Source: Pseudomonas laurylsulfatiphila (GTDB lineage Bacteria; Pseudomonadota; Gammaproteobacteria; Pseudomonadales; Pseudomonadaceae). From it: 64,000 nucleotides of DNA. Shown one piece after another: positions 1-8,041 of this stretch. Position 1 is the stretch's first letter, and each line of letters starts with the position of its first letter. The stretch covers positions 62,001 to 126,000 of the forward strand of contig NZ_NIRS01000003.1 of NCBI RefSeq assembly GCF_002934665.1, written 5' to 3'. The translations under genes and the position numbers were made by a program. The notes below the pieces were generated by a model. The model searched no databases and was not told the DNA's origin. It was given only the letters and a program-made list of their open reading frames with translations.

Positions 1-44
1 TATCACAGCGCTCCGTTTTTTCGCCGCTCCCATGGAGACCTGCC

Positions 45-659
45 ATGACCATGAATTCACAATTGCCACCCTGCTCCATTCTGCTCCTGGCGGGCGGTCG
101 CGGCCAACGCATGGGGGGGCGGGACAAAGGGTTGCTGGACTGGCGCGGCGAACCGCTGATTGCTCACTTGCATCGCAAGACCCGCCCGCTGACCGATGAC
201 CTGATCATCTCCTGCAACCGTAACCTTGAGAAGTATGCGCCCTACGCCGACCAGTTGGTCCACGACGATGAAGGTGACTTCCCCGGCCCCCTGGCGGGAA
301 TTCGGGCGGGCCTGGAAGCCGCTCGCCATACTCATATGCTGGTCCTGCCCTGTGACGTTCCAGGCATCGATGCGGCGCTGATCGGCACCATGCGCGAGAC
401 CGCCAACCTGAATCCGGACAAGCCGCTGATGGTGCGGCACGATGACCACTGGGAGCCGTTGTTGTGTGTGATTCCGGTGCTGCACCGGGCAGCCTTTGAA
501 AAGGCCTGGAACGAGGGTGAGCGCAGCCCTGGCCGGTTGATGCGCAAGCTCGGCGCGACCGCGCTGCAATGCCCCGACAAGGACCCTCGGCTGGCCAACC
601 TCAACACGCCGGAACTATTAAGCGGTCATGTAAGCGGTCATGACACTGTGTCAGACTGA
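45..659 (+). CDS. mobA: Molybdenum cofactor guanylyltransferase MobA
   Basis: MobA transfers GMP from GTP to molybdopterin-Mo to make the bis-MGD cofactor used by nitrate and formate dehydrogenase-type enzymes; it is cytosolic. The 204-residue protein has the family length and the N-terminal nucleotide-binding signature [17 protein letters not shown] (residues ~16-32), then [10 protein letters not shown] and a CDVP metal-site-like motif. The start ATG at 45 follows a GGAGA Shine-Dalgarno; a second ATG at 51 is possible but less well spaced. The window begins 44 bases upstream, so any upstream moa/moe partner cannot be seen. Nothing odd in the sequence. Confidence 0.95.
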   Translation: MTMNSQLPPCSILLLAGGRGQRMGGRDKGLLDWRGEPLIAHLHRKTRPLTDDLIISCNRNLEKYAPYADQLVHDDEGDFPGPLAGIRAGLEAARHTHMLVLPCDVPGIDAALIGTMRETANLNPDKPLMVRHDDHWEPLLCVIPVLHRAAFEKAWNEGERSPGRLMRKLGATALQCPDKDPRLANLNTPELLSGHVSGHDTVSD

Positions 660-735
660 CATTGATCAGGAACTTGCGCGGACGGTTCACGTCTCAAGTT
701 CACTAACCAAAGAACTCTTATTCGGAGACACACTC

Positions 736-957
736 ATGATGCAACGGACCCTCGCCACTTTCATGCTCGCACTGGGCCTCGCCACCCTCGCCGGTTGCGC
801 GTCGCCTACGGTGATCACCTTGAATGACGGTCGCGAAATCCAGGCCGTCGACACGCCAGAGTTCGACAAGGATTCCGGCTTCTACGAATTCGAACAGCTC
901 GATGGCAAACAGACCCGCATCAACAAAGATCAGGTGCGTACCGTCAAGGAGCTGTAA
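736..957 (+). CDS. YgdI/YgdR-type small lipoprotein (DUF903)
   Basis: Small exported lipoprotein of 73 residues. It has a hydrophobic signal peptide ending in the lipobox LAGC (Cys at ~18), followed by a compact SH3-like beta domain with the family pattern TVITLNDGREI and RINKDQVRTVKEL. Function is unknown; homologues are predicted inner- or outer-membrane-anchored periplasmic proteins. An in-frame reading upstream to 640 exists, but ATG 736 is preceded by a GGAGA box and begins the signal peptide directly. It ends 22 bases before a strong terminator and may be transcribed with mobA or alone. Confidence 0.85.
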   Translation: MMQRTLATFMLALGLATLAGCASPTVITLNDGREIQAVDTPEFDKDSGFYEFEQLDGKQTRINKDQVRTVKEL

Positions 958-978
958 TCGGGTGCCGCCGGATACAGA

Positions 979-1004
979 AAAGCCCGCTTGATGCGGGCTT
1001 TTTC
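979..1004 (+). terminator. Rho-independent terminator after the lipoprotein gene
   Basis: A 7-bp perfect stem (AGCCCGC / GCGGGCT) with a 4-base loop, flanked by A and T runs. It can serve the plus-strand lipoprotein gene and, from the other side, the pseudouridine synthase that ends at 1043. Confidence 0.85.
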
Positions 1005-1042
1005 ATGCCTGAAGAACAGCACTTCAGGGGTGCCGTTCAGGA

Positions 1043-1933
1043 TCACCATTGCAGGGTGATTTCACTCTCGAACTCGCGCGCCTGGCCTGTGACCGGGTCG
1101 ATGAATTTCAGCCCCTGGGCCAGCAGTTTCAAAGGATTGGCGTAGTCATCCTGCGCATCCTTGAGCACCTCGGGGTAAAACGGGTCGTTGCAGATAGCGG
1201 CGCCCAACGCCGCCATGTGTACCCGCAGCTGATGCTTCTTGCCCGTCACCGGGTAAAGACCATAGCGCCAGAGTTTCTCCTGCTTCTCCCTGACTTCGAT
1301 CGCCGTCTCGGTGTTGCAGGCCCCAGGCCCTTCCTGCATGCGGAAGAACGGCTCGCCATCGACCAGCCGGCTTTTATGAACCCGCGGGAAAGCAAGTTCA
1401 GGCAATGCCGCTGCGATGGCCTCGTAGCGCTTTTCGATCTGCCGGGTTGGAAACAACGACTGATAAGCCGAACGACTCTGCGGATTGGCGGAAAACAGTA
1501 CCAGCCCTGCGGTATGCCGGTCGATGCGATGCAATGGCACCAGATGCGGATTGTCCAGGCGACGGATCAAGCGCCTGAGCAGCGTCTGTTCGACGTATTC
1601 GCCAGCCGGCGTCACCGGCAGAAAGTGCGGTTTGTCGGCCACCACCAGATGCTCGTCCGCATACAGAATCGACTCGATCACCGGGATCGGCTTTTCATCC
1701 GGCACTTCACGAAAATAATGAATCCGCAAACCTTCCCTGTAGGCCAGATCGAGGGCAATCGGCATGCCCTGCCCATCGAGGACCCGGCCACGGGCGATCC
1801 TGTCCAGCCATTGTTCACGACCGATGGCGCTGAAATGCTCGCACAGGCAATCGACAACGGTCTGCCACGGGCCAGGTGGCAAGTACAGCGTACTGGCCTG
1901 GCTGTGTGCCGCGGAAAAAGAAGAAGTGGACAT
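1043..1933 (-). CDS. RluA-family pseudouridine synthase
   Basis: Isomerises specific uridines of rRNA or tRNA to pseudouridine in the cytosol. The catalytic motif is HRIDRHTAGLVLF (residues ~150-162), with the family's catalytic Asp in HRID; GKKHQLRVHMAALG near residue 245 is the C-terminal substrate-fold motif. The usual form is HRLDxxTSGLL, so this belongs to the longer, divergent RluA branch rather than to RluA, RluC or RluD themselves; the target base cannot be inferred. There is no S4 domain. 296 residues, start ATG at 1933. The MITE at 1991-2260 sits just upstream of its promoter region. Confidence 0.88.
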   Translation of the reverse strand: MSTSSFSAAHSQASTLYLPPGPWQTVVDCLCEHFSAIGREQWLDRIARGRVLDGQGMPIALDLAYREGLRIHYFREVPDEKPIPVIESILYADEHLVVADKPHFLPVTPAGEYVEQTLLRRLIRRLDNPHLVPLHRIDRHTAGLVLFSANPQSRSAYQSLFPTRQIEKRYEAIAAALPELAFPRVHKSRLVDGEPFFRMQEGPGACNTETAIEVREKQEKLWRYGLYPVTGKKHQLRVHMAALGAAICNDPFYPEVLKDAQDDYANPLKLLAQGLKFIDPVTGQAREFESEITLQW

Positions 1934-1990
1934 ACGAAAGCTCTAACCTCAGTGCAGGGCGGCATTATCCAACAGCAAGGGGAATGAACC

Positions 1991-2260
1991 TAGGGGGCGT
2001 TCTCAATTAGTTTTCCCGTCGCGTTGTCGCCTTAAAGCGGGCCAGGCAAGGCGCAGGCCGCTGGAAATGGTTGTTCCCTTTCCAAGGCCTGCAACGCAGC
2101 CTGGCCCGTTTTAAGGCACAACCCGAAGGGCCGGGCCTGCTGTTGTGCAGGGCTGCGTTGCTCGAAGCTTATTTGGAATGACCAAACCACGCTTCTCGCG
2201 CCTTGCCCTGCACAACAGCAGGCCCGGCGCGGCGTGAAAACTAATTGAGAACGCCCCCTA
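1991..2260. mobile_element. MITE with 23-bp perfect terminal inverted repeats
   Basis: Non-coding element bounded by perfect 23-bp inverted repeats at 1993-2015 (GGGGGCGTTCTCAATTAGTT...) and 2236-2258, each flanked by TA, the target duplication expected of IS630/Tc1-mariner type transposition. Inside are two further inverted pairs: 2030-2047 with 2099-2116 (17 of 18 matching) and 2131-2153 with 2205-2227 (23 of 23), so a single strand can fold into a stem with two arms. No transposase is encoded. It lies between the start of the pseudouridine synthase and the end of the 105-residue gene. Confidence 0.85.
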
Positions 2261-2267
2261 AGATTCC

Positions 2268-2585
2268 TCAAGCCGGAATCTGCGTGCGCGCCGCCGCTTC
2301 GGTGTATTCCTTGAGCCAGCGCAATACATCGACCGCCTCCCAGCGAGCGGGGTCATAGAGGGCGTACAACAACCCCTGATAACCCACGACATCGAGTTGC
2401 CGGTGATATCCCGCGCGTTGAAACAAGGCTTCGATTTCTGCGAAACAGGTATTGAAATGCGTTTTGTTGAAGGGCGTCTTGCCCTCGGTCACCAGACCAT
2501 CCAGACGCAACTCAAGAACGGCTTCACGCACGATGTCTGCGGACATCCGGTTCACGCTGTTCTTCAACTGTTCGACATTGACCAC
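2268..2585 (-). CDS. Conserved hypothetical protein, probably SOS-induced
   Basis: I do not recognise a named family. The 105-residue product is soluble and mostly helical, with no signal peptide or membrane segment; it has a conserved-looking run GYQGLLYALYDPARWEAV. The start is GTG at 2585 (MVNVEQL), chosen because a GAGAGGGA Shine-Dalgarno lies seven bases upstream; the nearby ATG is out of frame. About 77 bases upstream is a near-perfect LexA box (2662-2677), so I infer damage-inducible expression. The MITE begins just 8 bases after its stop and may alter mRNA 3' processing. Confidence 0.7.
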   Translation of the reverse strand: MVNVEQLKNSVNRMSADIVREAVLELRLDGLVTEGKTPFNKTHFNTCFAEIEALFQRAGYHRQLDVVGYQGLLYALYDPARWEAVDVLRWLKEYTEAAARTQIPA

Positions 2586-2661
2586 GATTCATCCCTCTCA
2601 CGCCCGGGCTTGTCTGCTCGCTGCCGAAAATCAGCAGCGGCAACACAGGTATCACGAATAA

Positions 2662-2677
2662 CTGTATGCACATACAG
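2662..2677 (-). promoter_or_regulatory. LexA (SOS) box
   Basis: CTGTATGCACATACAG matches the gammaproteobacterial LexA consensus CTG-N10-CAG, with symmetric CTGTATG/CATACAG arms; the flanking A and TA extend the match to nearly the full 20-bp E. coli consensus. On the minus strand a promoter-like TTGGCT then GATACT (spacer about 16) overlaps the box, the usual arrangement for LexA repression. The gene read from it is the 105-residue protein ending at 2268. No SOS gene lies in the plus direction. Confidence 0.8.
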
Positions 2678-2757
2678 TATCCGATCAATGCCAGATAAGC
2701 CAAGGGGATCAATCGCAAAGTTCGACAGACGGGAAATACCGCCAGCGCAAAAACCGC

Positions 2758-2994
2758 TCAACCCAGGAACGCCACCACCTCATCGGCACTGAACGGCCAG
2801 CCCAGTTCAGCGCCAGTGTCGACCCGCCGCAACACCGGAATACGCAGGCTGTAGGCGGCGAACCAGGTTTCATCGTCGGCGATATCCACCAGCTCCACCA
2901 GAAGACCGCGCTCGACAAACTCCATCAACATGGCTTCGGCTACTTCACAGAGATGGCATCCAAGGGTGCCGAACAGCTGACATTCGGGAAGCAT
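2758..2994 (-). CDS. Glutaredoxin-like (DUF836) thiol protein
   Basis: A 78-residue thioredoxin-fold protein. The redox motif is CHLC at residues 13-16, followed by a helix, a beta strand (LLVELVDIADD), and a cis-Pro-like segment RIPVLRRVDTGAELGWPFS, all in the order expected for the small DUF836 glutaredoxin-like family. It is probably cytosolic and reduces or shuttles disulfides; the substrate is unknown. Start ATG at 2994. A stretch of about 170 bases with the SOS box separates it from the next minus-strand gene, so the two are probably separate transcripts. Confidence 0.8.
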   Translation of the reverse strand: MLPECQLFGTLGCHLCEVAEAMLMEFVERGLLVELVDIADDETWFAAYSLRIPVLRRVDTGAELGWPFSADEVVAFLG

Positions 2995-3099
2995 GAGCGC
3001 TCAACCAGAAAATTAAGTGACCATTCTAGGCTTGCTCCGAAAAACCGTCGAGCCATTGAGTCTCCTGCCCCGATGCCAGCGACGATGATCAGACCTGTG

Positions 3100-4308
3100 T
3101 CAGTCCTGGCTCACGGCACCGATCTTGTGGATCGACAGGTCCGCGCCGTAATACTCCTGCTCCTGACTCAGGCGCAATCCATGCAGCGCCTTGATCACGC
3201 CATACACGGCGAACCCGCCGGCCAGTGCAACGGTGACGCCCAGTGCCGTGCCGATCAACTGGCTGATCAGGCTGACCCCACCCAGCCCGCCCAAAGCACT
3301 CTGGCCGAAAATGCCGCAGGCAATACCGCCCCACACGCCGCACAAGCCATGCAGCGGCCAGACACCCAGTACATCGTCGATGCGCCATTTGACCTGAGCG
3401 GCGGTAAAGCACCAGACAAACAACGCCCCCGCGACGGCGCCGGTCACCAGCGCCCCCACCGGATGCATCAGGTCGGAACCGGCGCAGATCGCCACCAGCC
3501 CCGCCAATGGGCCGTTGTGCAGAAAGCCGGGGTCGTTGCGCCCGACGATCAACGCGGCCACCGTACCGCCCACCATGGCCATCAACGAGTTCACCGCCAC
3601 CAGTCCACTGACACCTTGCAGGGTTTGCGCGCTCATGACGTTGAAGCCGAACCAGCCAACAATCAGGATCCACGAGCCCAATGCCAGAAACGGGATGCTC
3701 GAAGGCGCGAACGCAACCAGCCGACCTTCGCGATAGCGGCCATTACGCGGCCCGAGCAACAGCACCGCCGCCAGTGCCAGCCAACCGCCCATGGCATGTA
3801 CCACCACCGAACCTGCGAAATCATGGAAACCGGCGCCAAAGCGCTCCAGCAGCCAGGCTTGCAAACCCAGGTTGCCATTCCAGACCATGCCTTCGAAGAA
3901 CGGATAGATGAACGCGACAATCAACGCGGTTGCACACAGCTGCGGGACAAACCGGGCGCGCTCGGCGATTCCTCCGGAAATGATCGCGGGAATCGCCGCG
4001 GCAAAGGTCAGCAGGAAGAAAAACTTCACCAGTCCATAACCATGATCGGCATTGAGCACGGCCGCCGGTTGCATGAACGTCACGCCATAAGAAATCCAAT
4101 AGCCTATAAAGAAGTAGGCCAGTGTCGATACCGCGAAGTCGCTGAGGATTTTCGACAAGGCGTTGACCTGGTTTTTCTGTCGCACGGTTCCGACTTCGAG
4201 AAAGGCAAAACCGGCGTGCATGGCCAGGACCATGACCGCACCGATCAGAATGAACAGCGTGTTGGAGCTATGGACCAGGGTGTCCACGGCGCTTTGCAGA
4301 TTTTCCAT
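3100..4308 (-). CDS. amt: Ammonium transporter (Amt/MEP/Rh family)
   Basis: Inner-membrane channel for ammonium or ammonia uptake. The 402-residue protein has about 11 hydrophobic segments; the signature begins MVLAMHAGFAFLEVGTVRQKN near residue 25, and the pore features DFAGSVVVHAMGGW (twin-His region), GWFGFNVMS and HPVGALVTGAVAGALFVW follow. The start at 4308 (MENLQSA) is preferred over the upstream in-frame start at 4344 because the family begins close to the first helix. Unlike the glnK-amtB pair of most Pseudomonas, no PII gene adjoins it, so this is a second, lone Amt. The long upstream region holds nitrogen-control-like signals (see 4330-4565). Confidence 0.93.
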   Translation of the reverse strand: MENLQSAVDTLVHSSNTLFILIGAVMVLAMHAGFAFLEVGTVRQKNQVNALSKILSDFAVSTLAYFFIGYWISYGVTFMQPAAVLNADHGYGLVKFFFLLTFAAAIPAIISGGIAERARFVPQLCATALIVAFIYPFFEGMVWNGNLGLQAWLLERFGAGFHDFAGSVVVHAMGGWLALAAVLLLGPRNGRYREGRLVAFAPSSIPFLALGSWILIVGWFGFNVMSAQTLQGVSGLVAVNSLMAMVGGTVAALIVGRNDPGFLHNGPLAGLVAICAGSDLMHPVGALVTGAVAGALFVWCFTAAQVKWRIDDVLGVWPLHGLCGVWGGIACGIFGQSALGGLGGVSLISQLIGTALGVTVALAGGFAVYGVIKALHGLRLSQEQEYYGADLSIHKIGAVSQD

Positions 4309-4329
4309 GGGATGGGCAGACCTTATGGC

Positions 4330-4565
4330 AGAAAAAAGCACCAAAGCAGTTCGCGATCACCGCCCATGCACCAAGTTGCGGCTTCGAAGCATCAGAGGAC
4401 TGATCTCGTTGAACCGCCTTGGTGCACAGGCACCGTCCGGGAAAAACGTGACCCGGACGTTTGCGCGAGTTTTTGATTGTTGGTCCTACGGTTTTACTGA
4501 AATCATGCCCGGCTATAGCGCAATGGTGCGGACCGGCGCACCACGACACAGCAAAAGTTGTACCA
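4330..4565 (-). promoter_or_regulatory. Amt upstream region: sigma-54-like promoter and repeated TTGGTGC motifs
   Basis: Minus-strand TGGTAC-N5-TTGCT at 4549-4565 fits a sigma-54 promoter, with GG and GC ten bases apart. Between it and the amt start, TTGGTGC or GCACCAA occurs three times (near 4338, 4367 and 4420) and GGTGC/GCACC at 4523-4542; these resemble NtrC half-sites. In RNA, TGCACCAAGGCGG (near 4427) can pair with CCGCAACTTGGTGCA (near 4367), and alternatively with CTTTGGTGC next to a run of six U. Regulation by nitrogen is therefore an inference; site function is unproven. Confidence 0.4.
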
Positions 4566-4636
4566 GTCATTTGTACTGAACCTTCACCAAAGGCTCATAC
4601 TCGAACACATCAGAAAGCCACTTATGGAGATCCACC

Positions 4637-4951
4637 ATGGCCCGCATCCAGGCAAAGACTGCTCAAGAAATCCTGATGAACGACTTTCAGACACTGGTCA
4701 GTGACACCGAACGGTTGCTGGAGCACACCGCGACCCTGGCCGGCGACCAGGCCGACGAGTTGCGCGAGCAGATTCACGACAGTCTCTTGCGTGCCCGTGA
4801 AACCCTGAAGCTCACCGAAGACTCCCTGCGCGAACGCGGCAAGGCGGCTGTCACCGCCACCGAAGACTATGTCCAGGCCAACCCTTGGCAATCGGTCGGG
4901 ATCGCGGCCGGCGTGGGTTTCCTGATCGGCCTGCTGGCCAGCCGGCGCTGA
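4637..4951 (+). CDS. DUF883 (ElaB/YqjD-type) membrane-anchored protein
   Basis: 104 residues: a long amphipathic, probably coiled-coil helix (about residues 10-80, rich in Glu, Arg and Leu) and one C-terminal transmembrane helix QSVGIAAGVGFLIGLLASRR. This is the ElaB/YqjD/DUF883 architecture; E. coli relatives sit in the inner membrane, bind ribosomes in stationary phase and are RpoS-controlled. Start ATG at 4637 follows ATGGAGATCC. It leads a tight operon with the YqjE-like gene one base downstream and the third gene overlapping by four bases. Confidence 0.88.
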   Translation: MARIQAKTAQEILMNDFQTLVSDTERLLEHTATLAGDQADELREQIHDSLLRARETLKLTEDSLRERGKAAVTATEDYVQANPWQSVGIAAGVGFLIGLLASRR

Positions 4952-4952
4952 T

Positions 4953-5342
4953 ATGTCGATCGGTGAATCCGGCCCGTCTGCGACGGGAACAAGCTCCTCA
5001 TCGCGGCGCCTGGGTGCTGCCTTCCTGGGTTTGCTGCACAGCCATGTCGAACTGTTCGGCATCGAGTTGCAGGAACAGAAAGCCCGCACCGTCAGTCTGT
5101 TGCTGTTTGCCGGTCTGGCGCTGGTGTTTGCGTTGCTGCTGTTGGTAGGGCTGTCGACGCTGGTGCTGATCGTGTTCTGGGACACCTATCGCCTGACCGC
5201 CATCATCGGGCTCTGCGTGTTCTATACCCTCGCCGCCATATTCTGCGCGATGCGTTTGAGGGCAGCGATTTTCGATGAGTCCTCGCCCTTCCACGGTACG
5301 CTGGAAGAGCTGGCCAACGATCGGGAGCGCCTGCTGCCATGA
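4953..5342 (+). CDS. YqjE-like phage-holin-family membrane protein
   Basis: 129 residues with two adjacent transmembrane helices (about 50-75 and 80-100: SLLLFAGLALVFALLLLVG and AIIGLCVFYTLAAIFCAM) after a helical N-terminus, matching the YqjE/DUF1469 family. The role is unknown; it is almost always encoded next to a DUF883 protein, as here (one base after its stop). The stop codon overlaps the start of the next gene (ATGA), implying translational coupling. Confidence 0.85.
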   Translation: MSIGESGPSATGTSSSSRRLGAAFLGLLHSHVELFGIELQEQKARTVSLLLFAGLALVFALLLLVGLSTLVLIVFWDTYRLTAIIGLCVFYTLAAIFCAMRLRAAIFDESSPFHGTLEELANDRERLLP

Positions 5343-5683
5343 ACCTGCCTGAATTGCCACACAACAGCTCACGCACGGAAATGCGCAAGGCGCTGATTCG
5401 CCTGCGCATGGAAATGCACCGCCAGGAAATCCGCCACGAATCCGCGCAACTGCTGCAACCTTTGCAACGCGTGCGCGGTATGACGCAGAACCTGCAGGAC
5501 GGTTTCGGCATCAAGCACGCTCCACTCTGGGGCGTGGCCGCCGTCACCTTGCTGGGCTTTCTGACCGGCAAGGGCGCCAAGAACGGTGGCGGCCTCAGCA
5601 GCCTGACCCGGCTGATCCGCCTCGGCACCACACTGGGGCCGCTGATCAAACTGATCATGCAGGGCTCTTCGCGCAAAGACTGA
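5339..5683 (+). CDS. Conserved hypothetical protein, third gene of the DUF883/YqjE operon
   Basis: 114 residues, not recognised as a named family. The N-terminal half is a highly charged helix (RTEMRKALIRLRMEMHRQEI), and a hydrophobic segment LWGVAAVTLLGFLTG lies around residue 62, so it is probably a membrane-associated partner of the two upstream proteins. Position corresponds to yqjK of the E. coli yqjCDEK cluster, but sequence similarity is not obvious by eye. It is translationally coupled to the YqjE-like gene through ATGA. Confidence 0.75.
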   Translation: MNLPELPHNSSRTEMRKALIRLRMEMHRQEIRHESAQLLQPLQRVRGMTQNLQDGFGIKHAPLWGVAAVTLLGFLTGKGAKNGGGLSSLTRLIRLGTTLGPLIKLIMQGSSRKD

Positions 5684-5723
5684 TCAGTTTCCTTCTGGCT
5701 ACGCTCTTGCAGTGTCGACGGGA

Positions 5724-5745
5724 TGCCCCCTCTTTCGAGGGGGCA
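5724..5745 (+). terminator. GC-rich hairpin after the DUF883 operon
   Basis: An 8-bp perfect stem TGCCCCCT / AGGGGGCA with loop CTTTCG, 40 bases after the operon. It lacks a strong U tract, so it may be a weak terminator or 3' stabiliser. The rest of the gap to dgt (5746-5896) shows only the dgt Shine-Dalgarno. Confidence 0.5.
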
Positions 5746-5896
5746 ATCCTGTGCGCCTGTCCGGTCAATTGCCCCCGGCGAAAAAAGTTCTTGCAAGGTG
5801 GCCTCGATATCGACGCCGCCGGGTTGTAGTTCCGCTTGCAGGTGATGACGCGAAACGGGAAGCTAGGCCATCAGTCACCTGACGGAGAGTCCCGCC

Positions 5897-7225
5897 TTGG
5901 ATTGGCACACCCTGCTTACCCGCGAACGCCTCGGAAAGCCTCTGCACAGCCCTGAAGAACTCGGCCGCAGCCCTTTTCACAAAGACCACGACCGCATCAT
6001 TTTCTCGGGGGCTTTCCGCCGCCTCGGGCGCAAGACCCAGGTCCATCCGGTGTCCAGCAATGATCACATTCATACGCGTCTGACCCACTCGCTGGAAGTC
6101 AGTTGCGTGGGGCGCTCGCTGGGCATGCGGGTCGGCGAAACCATCCGCAGCGCCCTGCCCGACTGGTGCGAACCCAGCGACCTGGGAATGGTGGTGCAAT
6201 CGGCCTGCCTGGCACACGACATCGGCAACCCGCCTTTCGGCCATTCCGGTGAAGATGCGATCCGTCACTGGTTCCAGCAAGCCGCCGGCCGTGGCTGGCT
6301 GGATGCGATGAGTGAAGCAGAGCGCAATGACTTCCTGAATTTCGAAGGCAACGCCCAGGGCTTTCGGGTACTCACGCAACTGGAATATCACCAGTTCGAC
6401 GGCGGCACCCGACTGACCTATGCAACCCTGGGTACCTACCTGAAGTATCCATGGACGGCCAGGCACGCCGATTCGCTGGGCTACAAGAAACACAAGTTCG
6501 GCTGTTATCAGAGCGAGCTGCCACTATTGGAGCAGATCGCCCATAAACTCGGCCTGCCGCAACTTGAAGAGCAACGCTGGGCGCGGCATCCGCTGGTGTA
6601 CCTGATGGAGGCCGCCGACGACATCTGCTATGCGCTGATCGACCTGGAAGACGGCCTGGAAATGGAGTTGCTGGAATACGCCGAAGTCGAGTCCCTGCTT
6701 CTGGACCTGGTGGGCGACGACTTGCCGGAGACCTACCGCCAGCTCGGTCCAGGCGATTCGCGCCGACGTAAACTGGCGATCCTGCGCGGCAAGGCCATCG
6801 AACACTTGACCAATGCCGCGGCCCGCGCCTTCGTCGAGCAACAGGACGCGCTGCTGGCCGGCACATTGCCCGGCGACCTGGTGGAGCACATGCACGGACC
6901 CGCCAAGCGTTGCGTGCTGAACGCCAAGGACATGGCCCGCAAGAAAATCTTCCAGGACAAGCGCAAGACCCTGCACGAGATCGGCGCCTACACCACGCTG
7001 GAAATCCTCCTCAACGCCTTTTGCGGCGCAGCACTGGAGCAGCACAACGGTCGGACCCCGTCATTCAAAAGCCGCCGCATCCTTGATCTGCTGGGTAACA
7101 ATGCACCCGATCCTCACGGCCCGTTGCACACGTCGTTTTTGCGCATGATTGATTTCATCGCCGGCATGACCGACAGCTATGCCAGTGACATGGCCCTGGA
7201 AATGACGGGCCGTGCCAGCCACTGA
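5897..7225 (+). CDS. dgt: dGTPase-like dNTP triphosphohydrolase
   Basis: HD-superfamily enzyme that hydrolyses dNTPs to nucleoside plus triphosphate, helping control dNTP pools. The metal-binding H...HD...D motifs are visible: [10 protein letters not shown] (~residue 56-65), [16 protein letters not shown] (~108-123), and a later [16 protein letters not shown] (~240) carrying the last Asp. 442 residues, typical of the Pseudomonas type-1 subfamily and shorter than E. coli Dgt. The start is TTG at 5897, supported by GGAGAG about eight bases upstream and by the conserved N-terminus [13 protein letters not shown]. Probably monocistronic. Confidence 0.93.
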   Translation: MDWHTLLTRERLGKPLHSPEELGRSPFHKDHDRIIFSGAFRRLGRKTQVHPVSSNDHIHTRLTHSLEVSCVGRSLGMRVGETIRSALPDWCEPSDLGMVVQSACLAHDIGNPPFGHSGEDAIRHWFQQAAGRGWLDAMSEAERNDFLNFEGNAQGFRVLTQLEYHQFDGGTRLTYATLGTYLKYPWTARHADSLGYKKHKFGCYQSELPLLEQIAHKLGLPQLEEQRWARHPLVYLMEAADDICYALIDLEDGLEMELLEYAEVESLLLDLVGDDLPETYRQLGPGDSRRRKLAILRGKAIEHLTNAAARAFVEQQDALLAGTLPGDLVEHMHGPAKRCVLNAKDMARKKIFQDKRKTLHEIGAYTTLEILLNAFCGAALEQHNGRTPSFKSRRILDLLGNNAPDPHGPLHTSFLRMIDFIAGMTDSYASDMALEMTGRASH

Positions 7226-7401
7226 GGTGCTTCGTTTGATCAGCCATTACGGCGTTCGTTTTGGCTGATCCCCCTTCAACCTCCAACAGCACTCAAGTCT
7301 CGTCGAATCGCCCTACAACACATGGCGAGCGAACTGATCGCCTGTCCGGCACTCTCGCGAAACAATCTGCCTCCCTCTGTTCGACAGATGAAGTGTGCAC
7401 C

Positions 7402-7794
7402 ATGGCCGAAGACGATCTACGCATCCTCGTGGTGGAGGACCACCCCTTCCAACTGATAGCCACTCAATGCCTGCTGGAAAGTTATGGCTTCACCCGACTG
7501 ACTACCGCCGACAGCGCCAAAAGCGCCATGCAGCAAATGCTCGGGGTCGACCAGCCATTCGACATCCTTTTATGCGATCAATGCCTGCCCGATCTGAAAG
7601 GACTCGATCTGGTCGGGTTCGCCAGTGAGCGAGGGCTGATCAGGCAGGCGATCATACTGAGCAGCCTGACGACGTCTGAACTGGATGAACTTGTAAAAAC
7701 GGCCACTGAACACGGGTTGCCATTGTTGGGTTACTTGATAAAACCATTGAAACAACCTGAATTTAGAGACCTGTTGACCCTGGCACCAACATAA
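7402..7794 (+). CDS. Stand-alone response-regulator receiver domain (RocR-receiver-like)
   Basis: 130 residues containing only a receiver domain: acidic pocket E12-D13, phosphoacceptor D59 (LLCDQCLPD), Ser87/88 switch and K114-P115. There is no output domain. It resembles the N-terminal receiver of RocR-type proteins (LVVEDHPFQ...ILSS...KP), which in P. aeruginosa carry an EAL domain, absent here. It precedes a BvgA-like regulator and a BvgS-like kinase, so I infer it accepts phosphate from that kinase's Hpt and modulates the relay. ATG 7402 is chosen as it begins the domain; an in-frame TTG at 7261 would add a low-complexity tail. Confidence 0.8.
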   Translation: MAEDDLRILVVEDHPFQLIATQCLLESYGFTRLTTADSAKSAMQQMLGVDQPFDILLCDQCLPDLKGLDLVGFASERGLIRQAIILSSLTTSELDELVKTATEHGLPLLGYLIKPLKQPEFRDLLTLAPT

Positions 7795-8041
7795 ACAAAA
7801 AGCACATATAAAAACCGACAAATGCACAGCGTAAAACCTACAAACAACTTCCTGAAAAAGTGCACCAAAGCGCTGGACTTTCCCGGACTTCCTAATATGA
7901 AACCTAGTTAATACGTAGTCCCATTCCTTTTAATTTGTAGGATTTCTCCTATATTGCTGCCATAGCCCGGTCCGTTCATGCGTCCCTTCAAGTATCTGAG
8001 CTAAGGTGCGCGCTTTATTTGAGCTCGCATGGGACTTGATT
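7795..8041 (+). promoter_or_regulatory. AT-rich upstream region of the two-component operon
   Basis: This 247-base gap is markedly more AT-rich than its surroundings. It holds a small inverted repeat GTAGGA/TCCTAT near 7939-7953 that could bind a regulator or form part of the promoter of the BvgA-like gene. No clear terminator follows the receiver gene, so read-through into 8042 remains possible. Confidence 0.35.

Noticed and set aside
2524..2718. A 64-codon frame with a hydrophobic start over the SOS box
   Set aside because: It runs through the promoter and LexA box and into the 105-residue gene in another frame; no Shine-Dalgarno seen.
2953..4476. A 507-codon open frame opposite the ammonium transporter
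   Set aside because: Low-complexity, His/Gln/Arg-rich composition typical of antisense frames in GC-rich DNA; the Amt gene on the other strand is a clear match.
7261..7401. An N-terminal extension of the stand-alone receiver from TTG 7261
   Set aside because: The extra 47 residues are Ser/Thr-rich with no family match; the receiver begins naturally at ATG 7402.
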